Source: an uncultured Bacteroides sp.
Lineage (GTDB): Bacteria > Bacteroidota > Bacteroidia > Bacteroidales > Bacteroidaceae
Reading direction: 5' to 3'
Assembly (NCBI RefSeq): GCF_910586915.1
Contig: NZ_CAJULN010000042.1
Coordinates: forward strand, 1 to 23,334
Length of the DNA: 23,334 nucleotides
Part shown: positions 1 to 8,528 of the stretch, one piece after another
Numbering within the stretch: the stretch's first letter is position 1
How the letters are laid out: each line of letters begins with the position of its first letter
The notes under the pieces: model-generated
Told to the model about the DNA's origin: nothing
Databases searched by the model: none
Seen by the model: the letters and a program-made list of their open reading frames with translations, nothing else
Translations under genes and position numbers: made by a program

Positions 1-119
1 GTTTTTTTGTCCGATAGTAAAACAAATGTCAGAACAAGTCTTGACTATTACATATAAATGTACAACGTACATTAGATACACAGTTGAGTCTGTTTTGATT
101 TCGTCGAACTCACGTTATA

Positions 120-637
120 TTACACCTCCTCATTCATAAATGCCTTTATTTCTTCCAGCCGCTTAATTCTATGATTCGCATATGCCTTGTCGTCCATACA
201 TTCGGAAATGCATTGAATGATTGACTGAACATTATCAGTCGTTCCAAGTTTTTTCATCAACTCGTCAATCTTTATGTCAGCATCAGAAATTTGTTCCTCA
301 AAATTGATTCTTGCAGCTTCCAATGCCGAATTAACTCTCTTTTCACGTGCTGAGCACTTAATTTCTTCTACTTTGCCTTTCAAATAGGCTGTTATTCTTT
401 TCATTTTTCTATAATTTGAAATTAAACTTGATATGTTTACGCTTGTATTAATTAATTCACTACGATGTACTTGTTCAAGCTCACTAGCACTATAATAATA
501 ATTACAGCAAGACACTTTATAGACACAATCACATTCATATGATTTACAATACATCTTTGTATTACACCAATTTCACCACTGCTAATCACTTGAACAGTAT
601 CACCTACATCAAACTTTGGAAACTCTGGGTATTCCAT
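120..637 (-). pseudogene. KOW/SH3-like plus coiled-coil hypothetical protein, frameshifted
   Basis: I recognise no named family. Two overlapping reading frames look like one gene. The frame from the ATG at 637 gives MEYPEFPKFDVGDTVQVISS and then GEIGVIQ, a short KOW/SH3-like beta strand pattern. After that it becomes implausible and stops at 452. The second frame (first ATG at 554, stop at 120) continues the same kind of domain with VYKVSCCNYYYSASELEQVH, followed by a charged, probably coiled-coil helical region to the C-terminus. The frames join at CAAAGATG near 554-560: one extra A would give GVIQ-KMYCKS and a protein of about 172 residues. This may be a true inactivating deletion in an A-run or a sequencing error; no clear -1 slippery heptamer is visible. 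It is the last gene of the minus-strand accessory block, 15 nt after the 76-residue gene. Confidence 0.6.
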
Positions 638-652
638 ACTTATATGTTTTTA

Positions 653-883
653 TTAATTCCTAATCTCTGTTTCTACCTCGTCAATCTTACCGAACATCTT
701 GTAAATCTCCAGTAGCCAGTAGATGCAATCGGGCTTGATTTCTCCCGGCACGCTACTTATAGCACTTATGGCATCTATTATTTTCCCTTGCCATTCACGG
801 GCACTGTCTGACAACAAAGTCGGTTTGATAGCATCATAAAGCAACATTGCTTTTTCTTCTTTTGATAAATTATTTCTTTCCAT
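653..883 (-). CDS. Small hypothetical protein, accessory region
   Basis: A 76-residue acidic, mostly helical protein (starts MERNNLSKEEKAMLLYDAIK). It has no signal peptide or membrane segment, so it is probably cytosolic. I recognise no domain. It lies between two other minus-strand accessory genes and ends 15 nt before the frameshifted KOW-like gene, so the genes may be co-transcribed. The ATG at 883 is the only good start, and the AT-rich TTAGTA-repeat stretch lies just upstream. Its context (phage-like 178-residue neighbour and an antirepressor remnant) suggests a prophage or integrative-element cargo gene, but nothing in the sequence gives a function. Confidence 0.55.
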   Translation of the reverse strand: MERNNLSKEEKAMLLYDAIKPTLLSDSAREWQGKIIDAISAISSVPGEIKPDCIYWLLEIYKMFGKIDEVETEIRN

Positions 884-890
884 GACTGAA

Positions 891-940
891 TTAGTATTAG
901 TAATTATTAGTATTTAGTATTCAATTAGTTATCTTTAGTA
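891..940. repeat. Short TTAGTA repeats in a 68-bp gap
   Basis: The gap between the 178- and 76-residue genes is very AT-rich. It carries five exact copies of TTAGTA (starting at 891, 897, 907, 914 and 935) and one TTAGTT (925). Spacing is irregular, 6 to 11 bp. It could be simple low-complexity DNA or a regulatory stretch ahead of the small gene; I see no proof of either. Confidence 0.5.
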
Positions 941-951
941 GTTCATGTGTT

Positions 952-1488
952 TTATGAGAGCAAGTAATCTGCCCAAATTTCGATAAATTGCTTTCCTGCG
1001 TATATTGCAAGTTCTTTTGTCTTGAATATAAACTTCACACCAAAAGATGCACTTGACAAACAGAATTGAGCATTTGTTGAAAAGCCTTCCGCTCTAATAG
1101 CGATTATACTATCTTTATATGGACGAATAATGAGATTAGATTTCTTGTCTTCATCCATCTTGTCAATCATTTCTTTATTGTAAGCAACAAAGAATGGAAA
1201 AAGTACTATGCAAAAATACTCATCATATCCATGTTTCCATCCCTCGTTAAGTGCTTCTGTAATGATACATAGTTTCATATACGCCACTACATCCTTTTCG
1301 AGATTTGAATACTTCTTCTCCCAGTCCTCTACACTTTCTTTGATTCCGACCTCACGTAGTGCATCCTCAAAGGTCTTTACACGTTCTGTAATTGGCTTTT
1401 CATCCACCATTTCGATAATTATTTTTCCGTTCACTTCTTTCTGAACTGCTCTTTTCCCATAGGGAACTTGGATTGATATTTCTTTCAT
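952..1488 (-). CDS. Phage/ICE-type conserved hypothetical protein
   Basis: A 178-residue protein beginning MKEISIQVPYGKRA, with TERVKTFEDALREVG near residues 34-48, LNEGW near 79-83 and a C-terminus ELAIYAGKQFIEIWADYLLS. From memory, proteins with this layout (short beta opening, VDEKP-TERVKTFEDA, ALNEGW, AGKQFIEIWADY) are common in Bacteroides prophages and integrative elements, always as hypothetical proteins; I know of no assigned function. There is no signal peptide or membrane helix. The ATG at 1488 gives the conserved N-terminus. The gene follows the KilA-C remnant on the same strand, which fits an origin in a prophage or mobile element. Confidence 0.7.
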   Translation of the reverse strand: MKEISIQVPYGKRAVQKEVNGKIIIEMVDEKPITERVKTFEDALREVGIKESVEDWEKKYSNLEKDVVAYMKLCIITEALNEGWKHGYDEYFCIVLFPFFVAYNKEMIDKMDEDKKSNLIIRPYKDSIIAIRAEGFSTNAQFCLSSASFGVKFIFKTKELAIYAGKQFIEIWADYLLS

Positions 1489-1572
1489 GATTAGTTACTT
1501 TTTATACATACCTCTTGCCGTCCGCATTCCTACGAACCTTAAAGGCGTTTAGTTTATAATATTGATTATTTG

Positions 1573-1773
1573 TTATTTAGCAAAGATACTATGCACCATT
1601 GTACGACCTTTCTCTGTGAAAACGGTGTAGGAACTCGTTCCAAAACTTCCGTCATTTCTTGTGAACTGGTGCGTCCGCATCTTGGTGTAGCCTTTATCTT
1701 GATACTTTGCCGTAAGCATCCACGTGCCCGATTGGTAGAACATTACCTTTCGCTCTTTGAGTGCCTTGTGGAA
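1573..1773 (-). pseudogene. KilA-C antirepressor C-terminal remnant
   Basis: Read leftward from 1773, 66 sense codons give FHKALKERKVMFYQSGTWML and then AKYQDKGYTK, RTHQFTRNDGS, TVFTEKGRTMVHSIFAK and a TAA at 1573-1575. The YQSGTWML...KYQDKGYT...T-H-FTR-DG...TVFTEKGR pattern is what I know from the end of the KilA-C (ANT, phage antirepressor) domain in Bacteroidales phages. An intact antirepressor has a further N-terminal domain, but an in-frame TGA (1774-1776) sits immediately upstream, followed by the host terminator hairpin. This is therefore a 5'-truncated gene. The only internal ATG (1743) would give 56 residues. It marks a junction between phage-like and host DNA. Confidence 0.7.
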
Positions 1774-1777
1774 TCAC

Positions 1778-1823
1778 AATAAAAACCGCAAAGTCTATTT
1801 ATTAGATAGTTGCGGTTTTTATT
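1778..1823. terminator. Bidirectional intrinsic terminator
   Basis: Perfect 14-bp inverted repeat: AATAAAAACCGCAA at 1778-1791 and TTGCGGTTTTTATT at 1810-1823, with further pairing in the loop (TCTA/TAGA). A T-tract continues to about 1828 on the plus strand, and the minus-strand copy ends in TTTTTATT. It lies 20 bp past the stop of the AbgT transporter gene and so probably ends the kinase-regulator-transporter transcript. Confidence 0.85.
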
Positions 1824-1843
1824 TTTTTCGCACCTACCCAACA

Positions 1844-3298
1844 TTATATACCTACCGGTATCTTCAGCATATACCATCCAACAAATAATAATATCCAAAC
1901 CAATAAAATAGCTAACGAATATCTCCAAGTATATTGAAACAATGTACCATATGTAATCTGCTTATCATACTGCCGCATATAAGTCAGCACTAAAGGCATA
2001 TAAAACAAAAAAGGAGTAATGGCATTTGTCGCACTGTCTCCGATACGGAAAGCACATTGTGCTACATCCGGCGAAACGCCCATTTGCGCAAACATCGGGA
2101 TAAAGATCAAAGACATAAACGCCCATTTGGAAGTAGCAGACACCATAATCAAATTAATGAATGCTGTAAACAGAATAAACAAGACCAAAGTCACCAATGG
2201 AGCAGATTCAAAAGAAGAAAGCAACTCGGCACTCATGATGGCAAGACATTTATCTAAATGAGAATATTCGAAACAAGCAAACATTTGAGCTGCAAAGAAA
2301 GCGATCACGAAATAAACACCAAGAAGTTTAATGGGTTGAGTCAATCCCTCTATCACATCATTATCCGTACGATAACGACCGGAACTGAAACCATACACCA
2401 TCCCTGTAATACCAACCCCTAAAGAAAGAAGAAACAAAATACCGGCAATAAAGGGAGAATGCATCAAACCACCATTCACCCCACGCAAAATTCCGTAAGA
2501 GGAAAAAGTAAGCCACAAAACAAGCCCCACATAAATAATCGCCACAATAACAGAAATCACAATTGCACGTCTCTCTTTACGCGATAAAGGACGATAGGTT
2601 GCTGCCTTTGCACTGCCTTCATATTTTCCGAATCGGGAGAGAAGCCATTTTTGAGTTACCCAATAAACAATAACAGTAATAACTATCGTAGAAGCACTCA
2701 TAAAAAAGTAATTGCAAAGAGGTTCCGTATTTCCCTGATAACCCGTTTGAGCTAATGCAGCCTCTTGGGTAGTATGAGCCAACAAAGGATCCATCGTACT
2801 CAACACAATATTAGCACTATACCCACACGAAACGGAAACATACGCCGTCACAATTCCTGCAATCGGATGAAGTCCTACCCACTGAAACAGTATGGCAGCA
2901 ATAGGTAGCAAAATAATATATCCGCCATCACCAATAGCATTGGATAATAATCCAAGAACAATTACCCACAAAATAATTTTTCTCTTCTCTTTACGATTAC
3001 CCAGCCCCATACGAATACATACATCAATAAAACCAGAATGCCGGGCAACTCCTAATCCGAACATCGCAATAATCACCATACCCAACGGAGCAAATCCTGT
3101 AAAGTTCTTGATAGCATTCCGCAACCACCAACGAATTCCCTCCGGACTAAGTAAACTTTGTACACGAATATTCTCGCCAGTCTGCGGCAATGTCACCTTC
3201 AATCCATAGATATCACATATCCATGAAAGAAAAACCACTACCATCGTCAATAGCATGAACATCGTTGCAGGATGGGGCATACGCCATTTTGTCTTCAT
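1844..3298 (-). CDS. AbgT-family transporter
   Basis: A 484-residue integral inner-membrane protein with about a dozen hydrophobic segments. Family-typical stretches are NFTGFAPLGMVIIAMFGLGVARHSG (about residues 65-89), LLSNAIGDGGYIILLPIAA, a short S-CGYSANIVLSTMDPLLAHTTQEAA stretch, and a C-terminal WRYSLAILLVW-WYMLKIPVG. These match AbgT, which imports p-aminobenzoyl-glutamate in E. coli; relatives MtrF and YdaH have been described as sulfonamide exporters. The substrate here cannot be told from sequence. Length is close to the family norm (about 500-510 residues). It is the third gene of a probable operon: it starts 37 nt after the response regulator stop and ends at a strong terminator. 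Control by the upstream two-component pair is likely by context only. Confidence 0.9.
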   Translation of the reverse strand: MKTKWRMPHPATMFMLLTMVVVFLSWICDIYGLKVTLPQTGENIRVQSLLSPEGIRWWLRNAIKNFTGFAPLGMVIIAMFGLGVARHSGFIDVCIRMGLGNRKEKRKIILWVIVLGLLSNAIGDGGYIILLPIAAILFQWVGLHPIAGIVTAYVSVSCGYSANIVLSTMDPLLAHTTQEAALAQTGYQGNTEPLCNYFFMSASTIVITVIVYWVTQKWLLSRFGKYEGSAKAATYRPLSRKERRAIVISVIVAIIYVGLVLWLTFSSYGILRGVNGGLMHSPFIAGILFLLSLGVGITGMVYGFSSGRYRTDNDVIEGLTQPIKLLGVYFVIAFFAAQMFACFEYSHLDKCLAIMSAELLSSFESAPLVTLVLFILFTAFINLIMVSATSKWAFMSLIFIPMFAQMGVSPDVAQCAFRIGDSATNAITPFLFYMPLVLTYMRQYDKQITYGTLFQYTWRYSLAILLVWILLFVGWYMLKIPVGI

Positions 3299-3335
3299 CG
3301 TTTCTCAGATATATTCATCATCAAATCCTGTTTAT

Positions 3336-4064
3336 CTACTCTTCGTCGGCTTCCAGATTATCCAAATCAATAATACGCAGTTCCAAAGCGCGAACTGCCA
3401 ATCGAGTAGCATTCACTCCCACCCTTTCTCCATTCGGAAAGAGACGTCCGATGAGATCGTTTTGTCGTTTTTCCAATGATTTCACTCCAAAAGGCATACC
3501 TTTCAGATTTGCAATCATCTCCTTTGTATATCCCAACGCCAAATGGCGAAGAAAACGCTCGTCATATTCGTCGATATCATAACCGATCACCGCTTCTTGC
3601 CTTTTTGCATCATTGGCTACCGACTTTTTGAAACGTTCTACAATCTTCTCCAAAATCGGATAGTTGAATACTAATTTCTTGCCATCCATCACAGCCTGTA
3701 CGTCTGTTTTGGTCAGCAATTCTCCTGTCTTAAGGATAATTCCGTCAGCACCGGCATTGAGTACATCCACCCACAATTTCTCATTCAGAATCTCACCTGT
3801 GAAAATCAAAACATGGACACCTTTATAGCGTTTGAATATATTCCGGCAAATATCCACTCCAATAGTAGTGGAACCTCCCAAACCTAAATCCAATAATACC
3901 AAATCCGGAAGTTGGACTTCCATTAACGGCCAGAATTCACTTTCGGTCATAGCCGTACCAATCACTTCCGCATTCGGTATTTCATGACGAAAGATTTCCT
4001 CCGTACCTTTCAATTCCAGTTTTACATCCTCTACAATAATAACTTTAAATTTCTGCTCTTCCAT
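3336..4064 (-). CDS. Two-component response regulator with C-terminal HTH
   Basis: A 242-residue cytosolic protein. The N-terminal receiver domain (about 7-125) shows the acidic pair E12-D13, the probable phospho-acceptor D59 in PDLVLLDLGLG, the T89 switch residue in VLIFTGE and K112 in IILKTGE. A linker follows, then a helical C-terminal segment (about 165-235; FLRHLALGYTKEMIANL, SLEKRQNDLIGRLF) resembling a LuxR/NarL-type helix-turn-helix. It starts 34 nt after the stop of the large sensor kinase, its obvious partner, and is followed by the AbgT transporter gene, a candidate target. It is somewhat long for a NarL-type regulator (about 210 residues) because of the linker and an acidic tail. 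Confidence 0.88.
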   Translation of the reverse strand: MEEQKFKVIIVEDVKLELKGTEEIFRHEIPNAEVIGTAMTESEFWPLMEVQLPDLVLLDLGLGGSTTIGVDICRNIFKRYKGVHVLIFTGEILNEKLWVDVLNAGADGIILKTGELLTKTDVQAVMDGKKLVFNYPILEKIVERFKKSVANDAKRQEAVIGYDIDEYDERFLRHLALGYTKEMIANLKGMPFGVKSLEKRQNDLIGRLFPNGERVGVNATRLAVRALELRIIDLDNLEADEE

Positions 4065-4098
4065 TTCCTTATCTAATAACTTTTATGGGTTTTCTTTT

Positions 4099-7000
4099 TT
4101 ATCTGCGCGGAACAGTGAAATAAACCGTAAATCCTCCCTCAGTAGCAGGCTCAGCATTAATACGGCATCCTCTGCGTCCCGCAAATTCATCATGGTCACG
4201 GATAATTTGTTTACATACCAGATATTCCGTTCCTTGCAATTCTCCTTTCTCACCGGAAATCATACGTGCCAAATTCGGATAAAACAACTGATTCAACTCT
4301 TCCACACTCTTCTCCCGCCGCGTATCCGTAAAAAGGAAGCGAACATATTCATCATCCGTACGAGCCTGCAAACAAAGTACTCCGTTTTGCCGAATCGTCA
4401 ACGCTTCGTCAATCAGATTCTCCAATAGAAAACGTAATTGATTCATATCTCCTATAACCTTTGCTTCCATCGGCTCCATTTTCAGTTCTATCTTTTCCAC
4501 CCGATTCTTCATCACCTTTTTAAAGTATTTCCCGGCAGCATCAAAAAGCTCCTGCACCAGAATCACCGTACGTCGGAAAGTAACCTCTTCCAACTGACGA
4601 GATGCACACGAACTCAAAATAGTAAAGATACCTTTATAATATTCTATCAATTCCGTCATCATATCCACCGCCTCACATTCTTCCTTTTCCGAAAGATTCT
4701 GTGCATTCAGACGCCCTACAATCTGTTTGATTCTATTAGGATAATATATCGTTTCGTGCTTAATCGTAGACAAACAATTGTCAAGCACCATATTCTGCAC
4801 GTGCAACATACTGTCTTCCCAAGAAGCCCGGCGTGTCTCTTCGTGTGCCGACTCAATATCACGATATTTCGTAGCCAACTTCACTACTGCATTAAATACA
4901 ACAATAGCTACATAACGTGCTACCAATTCAAAAAGCAAACGGTCTGTTTCCTGCTCCCCCCCTTCCCTGCGCTCTAAATACAACACACCGACACACTGAT
5001 GCTCCCCTCCTGCTTCCACCTTCAAAGGAATTGCCAACAGATTCCGGTCAGTAAAAAACTCACCGGAATTAAAAGATTGCTGTACCATTTCCGGCATCTC
5101 CTGGCTGGGACGTGAAGCATATTCCAACCGCTGTGATGCTTCGTTGTACACCGCAATCCCCATTCTATCAATTGTCAGTAATTCATCTACAGCGCCGAAT
5201 GCTTCATCCACAATACGCTGTGGAATCTCTTTAAGCGTATTTTCTTCACGCAGAAGCGCTTCCGCATCATCCTGCCCCTGTAGACCGGCCAAAGATGCAG
5301 AAAATACCTTCTGATTTATTTCAAGTACCTGTTCAAGATTCAACCGATTCTGCAAACGCTTCCGCATATACAAGAAATAATAGCCGATCAAAGAAACAAT
5401 CAATAAGACAAAACACAAAATAATCCCTACCGTCTTATTGGTATTCGAACGTTCCAACTGTCTGCAATAAGTTTCCAGCGTCTGGTCTTCTCCCTGCAAC
5501 TTATACAAACCGGTAAAAGCCGAATTATTGTAATTATACGCATCCAATTGTTTTAAAGCTAAAAAAGCAACCGCCGCTTCATTTCTTATGTCCAGAATCA
5601 CATGATAATCCGAATCGAACAATTCATTCCACCAACTGATTTCAGCCGGTGACTCCGTATCGACAAGTTTCATATAACGACGAGATTGCTCGGGATGCGC
5701 ATACTTTTCATAATGCTCATTCAATAATAACATGGCAGAATCTACGTATTGCAAAGCAAGTTCATAATTTTCATCCACATTAGCAAAATAGGCTGCATTA
5801 GCATAATCTGAAGCTACGTCTAACAAATCATCGTAAGTAGAATCCATAACCGAAACAACCAAATCCCTCTCCTGTAACATAGGTGTAACCGGATTATATC
5901 GACAAGACACCATACCCATAGGCAACAACAGACAAAGCAAAACACCCATCACTTTACGTACTCCTAAAGGCAAACGGAAATAAAAACGGCTTCCCTTTCC
6001 CAATTCGCTCTCTACATTAAAAATACAGATTCGGAACAGTTCATTCGTTTTCTTATATTTCTCAATGATTCCTTTGCAATTCATCAGCCCGAATCCACTG
6101 CCTTTATTTTCCTTCAACAATTCCGGATTCTCCGCATCCTTCATTCCGATTACACGCGAATCGTATACTTTTTCATCAATGATAGACGCCACGTCTTCTT
6201 CCGAAAGCCCTCTCCCATTATCTTCCACAGAAATCTCCACATACATATCCGTAGTACGTGCATACACCTTAACAAGACCTCCTTCCGGAGTATATTTACG
6301 CGCATTTTCCGCCAATGTATTAATCATAAACAGCGTCAGTGCCCTATCTGCCTTCACCACAACAGCAGTCGGTTCAATCTCCAACGTCTGTCTTTTCATT
6401 TCAAAAGCGCGACGCCCTTTTCCCAACAAATCAAACAGTTCGCCAAGACTGAATGTTTCAATATTCAAACTTAGTGTTCCCTGTTTCATTTTAATCCATA
6501 GAGCCAGGATATCATTATATTCATTGATTATAGTTACCAACTCGTCAATATACTGATACTTCTCCTTTTTAATCTTTTCATCATGAATATATCCTTTCTC
6601 CGTAAGTTTGTGTACTTCGTTCAAGATACGGTCAATATAAGGATTGATACCATTCACAATAGCCATACAAGCCTTTTTTATTAGATTCTGACGTTTGTTT
6701 CCCGCGATATGCTGCTCATAGACATACCGTTGTTTTTCCAATTGCATCCGTTCTTCACTCAACGTCTCTACTATTTGCTCATTGTCGGCCGCCCAAATAA
6801 TGTAAGGTTCCAATACGTACACCAACGCCTTTTCATCCCTATTCAATCGATGTACAGGAACAAGTGCCACTTTTTCCCTTTCATCTTCAGGAATCTGTAG
6901 TCTCATACGACATTTTCCGAACAATTGGTCTATCCCCTGCTGAATTAACGGGACATTCATCGGAATGGAAGAAGTTATATCCCGACAAAGCTCCAAAATC

Positions 7001-8418
7001 TGTTGCAGGCGCTCCACATCAATCTGATTCTTTATCTTTGAGCGTTTATTAAAGAACCACCAAAGAATAACGACCAACACCAAGCCTGCAATCACTAAAA
7101 AAAGAACAAACGTCATCTGACGCGAACCAGCTTCCAACGAAACATACCGGCTTTCCAATTCCTTATCCTGACGCGTAAAATTCAGAATATCCAGATAAAT
7201 ATTCCGATTATAATCAGACGCCTCCTTCCTTCCCAAGCCTGCGTACGATACACTCAACTGTTCCCGAATCCTCGAAATCCATTCGGGTACAGTCTTTACT
7301 TTTTCTTGCATAATCCACGGTATTCCGGTATAAGTCGTATCCCCTTCCGCAAACGTATATAATTTGTCTAATGTATCGGTTTCATTATGATAATAAAGCA
7401 TATGATGCCGGTTTACACAATCCAACGCCTTCGTCAATGTATCCAATGCTTCCGAGTATCTGCCATGTGCATTCAAATATTTACCAATAGACACGTAGGC
7501 CCCGGCAATCTGATACAAATCGTCATACTCTTGAAACTTTTCGAGAGCGAGTTGTGCCAAGCGCAAAGGCAAAAGCGAATCCATCGGCAAATCAAACTGC
7601 TCCAACGCGTGTGCCCGTCTTGTTTGAAAAAGATGGAAGCTATTGGAAGCAATCATCAGATTCGCAAGCCCCTGCAAACCATTTCCCTCAAAATAAGGAT
7701 AATCACTCTTGGCAGCCATTTGCCAAGTATAATAAAGATGGTCAAACTCACGGAGTTTTCTATCTTCCGGGCGTTCACCTTCCACCAAAGAAGCCGCACC
7801 TTTAATGTAATGATAATAAAGCAACTGATTAGTATCTGCCAATGCTTCCTCTTCCGATATCTGATTGAGCGAAGCTATCGATTCCTGCCGTTGCTGAAGG
7901 TAAAAGTAATAAATAGAAGAAACTATGAAAAAATCTGTAAAAGCATAATCCAAGCGAAGTTTCTCATGTCGGTCGGCAAACAAATCGCTCTCTTCACGAA
8001 TACGCTTCATGCGCTTCAGCGCACTGTTCCGATAATCATAAAATTCTTTGTTCATAGCCGTGCGCTGACAAATTTTCATCAGCCCGATGTCGGCAATCAA
8101 AAGTTCGAGTTCGTTCTTGGTCAATTTGTACACCTCTTTGTGCAAAGCTTCGGCACGGTCAAAATCCATATTCATATAGGCCCAAAAGCCCAAATTATTC
8201 GAAGCCTCGGCTTTCCCCGACTTATACAGGTTTACTTGCCGATAAGCCTGTTCGGCATAGCTGTAAGAAGAATCAAGATTCCGGTAACGAAATGCATATG
8301 CTTTCCCGTTCAATGAATCAATCAGACGCACTTCCCTGGTCGGAACCATATCAGTACACGAAAAGAAAAAGGTGAACAACACTACACCTATTATATATAA
8401 AGGAAAGCGTGAACTCAT
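4099..8418 (-). CDS. Double-module hybrid sensor histidine kinase-like protein
   Basis: A 1439-residue protein that reads as two sensor kinases in tandem. Module A (1-820): a lipoprotein-like signal ending FFFSC (C21), a helical TPR-like periplasmic region, a membrane helix at about 434-456, a helical dimerisation-like segment at about 560-640, and a HATPase domain with N-box N700/N705, G1 DNGRG (733-737) and G2 GSGFGL (773-778). Where the phospho-His is expected, IVNGINPY has N589. Module B (821-1439): a second lipoprotein-like signal, MGVLLCLLLPMGMVSC (824-839), a helical region, a membrane helix at about 997-1017, a GAF-like region at about 1040-1180, and H1221 in TIKHETIYYP. Its ATPase-like tail has no DxGxG (DTRRE at 1365-1369). 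I recall Pfam families DUF5112 and DUF5113 for such Bacteroides proteins (not checked). The response regulator follows 34 nt downstream. Confidence 0.88.
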   Translation of the reverse strand: MSSRFPLYIIGVVLFTFFFSCTDMVPTREVRLIDSLNGKAYAFRYRNLDSSYSYAEQAYRQVNLYKSGKAEASNNLGFWAYMNMDFDRAEALHKEVYKLTKNELELLIADIGLMKICQRTAMNKEFYDYRNSALKRMKRIREESDLFADRHEKLRLDYAFTDFFIVSSIYYFYLQQRQESIASLNQISEEEALADTNQLLYYHYIKGAASLVEGERPEDRKLREFDHLYYTWQMAAKSDYPYFEGNGLQGLANLMIASNSFHLFQTRRAHALEQFDLPMDSLLPLRLAQLALEKFQEYDDLYQIAGAYVSIGKYLNAHGRYSEALDTLTKALDCVNRHHMLYYHNETDTLDKLYTFAEGDTTYTGIPWIMQEKVKTVPEWISRIREQLSVSYAGLGRKEASDYNRNIYLDILNFTRQDKELESRYVSLEAGSRQMTFVLFLVIAGLVLVVILWWFFNKRSKIKNQIDVERLQQILELCRDITSSIPMNVPLIQQGIDQLFGKCRMRLQIPEDEREKVALVPVHRLNRDEKALVYVLEPYIIWAADNEQIVETLSEERMQLEKQRYVYEQHIAGNKRQNLIKKACMAIVNGINPYIDRILNEVHKLTEKGYIHDEKIKKEKYQYIDELVTIINEYNDILALWIKMKQGTLSLNIETFSLGELFDLLGKGRRAFEMKRQTLEIEPTAVVVKADRALTLFMINTLAENARKYTPEGGLVKVYARTTDMYVEISVEDNGRGLSEEDVASIIDEKVYDSRVIGMKDAENPELLKENKGSGFGLMNCKGIIEKYKKTNELFRICIFNVESELGKGSRFYFRLPLGVRKVMGVLLCLLLPMGMVSCRYNPVTPMLQERDLVVSVMDSTYDDLLDVASDYANAAYFANVDENYELALQYVDSAMLLLNEHYEKYAHPEQSRRYMKLVDTESPAEISWWNELFDSDYHVILDIRNEAAVAFLALKQLDAYNYNNSAFTGLYKLQGEDQTLETYCRQLERSNTNKTVGIILCFVLLIVSLIGYYFLYMRKRLQNRLNLEQVLEINQKVFSASLAGLQGQDDAEALLREENTLKEIPQRIVDEAFGAVDELLTIDRMGIAVYNEASQRLEYASRPSQEMPEMVQQSFNSGEFFTDRNLLAIPLKVEAGGEHQCVGVLYLERREGGEQETDRLLFELVARYVAIVVFNAVVKLATKYRDIESAHEETRRASWEDSMLHVQNMVLDNCLSTIKHETIYYPNRIKQIVGRLNAQNLSEKEECEAVDMMTELIEYYKGIFTILSSCASRQLEEVTFRRTVILVQELFDAAGKYFKKVMKNRVEKIELKMEPMEAKVIGDMNQLRFLLENLIDEALTIRQNGVLCLQARTDDEYVRFLFTDTRREKSVEELNQLFYPNLARMISGEKGELQGTEYLVCKQIIRDHDEFAGRRGCRINAEPATEGGFTVYFTVPRR

Positions 8419-8470
8419 TTTATTATCGGATAATTAACAACAGATAATGGCCATTCTCCATTATACACCG

Positions 8471-8478
8471 CAAATCTA
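8471..8478 (-). promoter_or_regulatory. Putative -7 box for the sensor-kinase operon
   Basis: The minus strand reads TAGATTTG, matching the Bacteroides -7 consensus TAnnTTTG, 52 bp before the kinase ATG. No clear TTTG is found at the usual -33 distance, so this is a -7 match only. It is divergent from the prs promoter. Confidence 0.4.
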
Positions 8479-8528
8479 CAAATATTTCCGATAAGTTGAA
8501 GAGAAAAATATTTTTTATACAATAAGTC

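Noticed and set aside
554..560. Programmed -1 ribosomal frameshift site
   Set aside because: The junction CAAAGATG does not fit X-XXY-YYZ, and no strong downstream structure is apparent. Simple deletion of an A explains it better.
1502..1573. Short minus-strand frame reading KLNAFKVRRNADGKRYV before a TAA
   Set aside because: It has only about 24 codons and no start codon. The peptide looks protein-like and could be the tail of another decayed phage gene, but the evidence is too thin.
7387..8316. 309-codon plus-strand open frame opposite the sensor kinase
   Set aside because: It lies wholly antisense to a well-supported gene, and its product is a low-complexity, basic and Ile-rich sequence without family features. 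It is a shadow frame.
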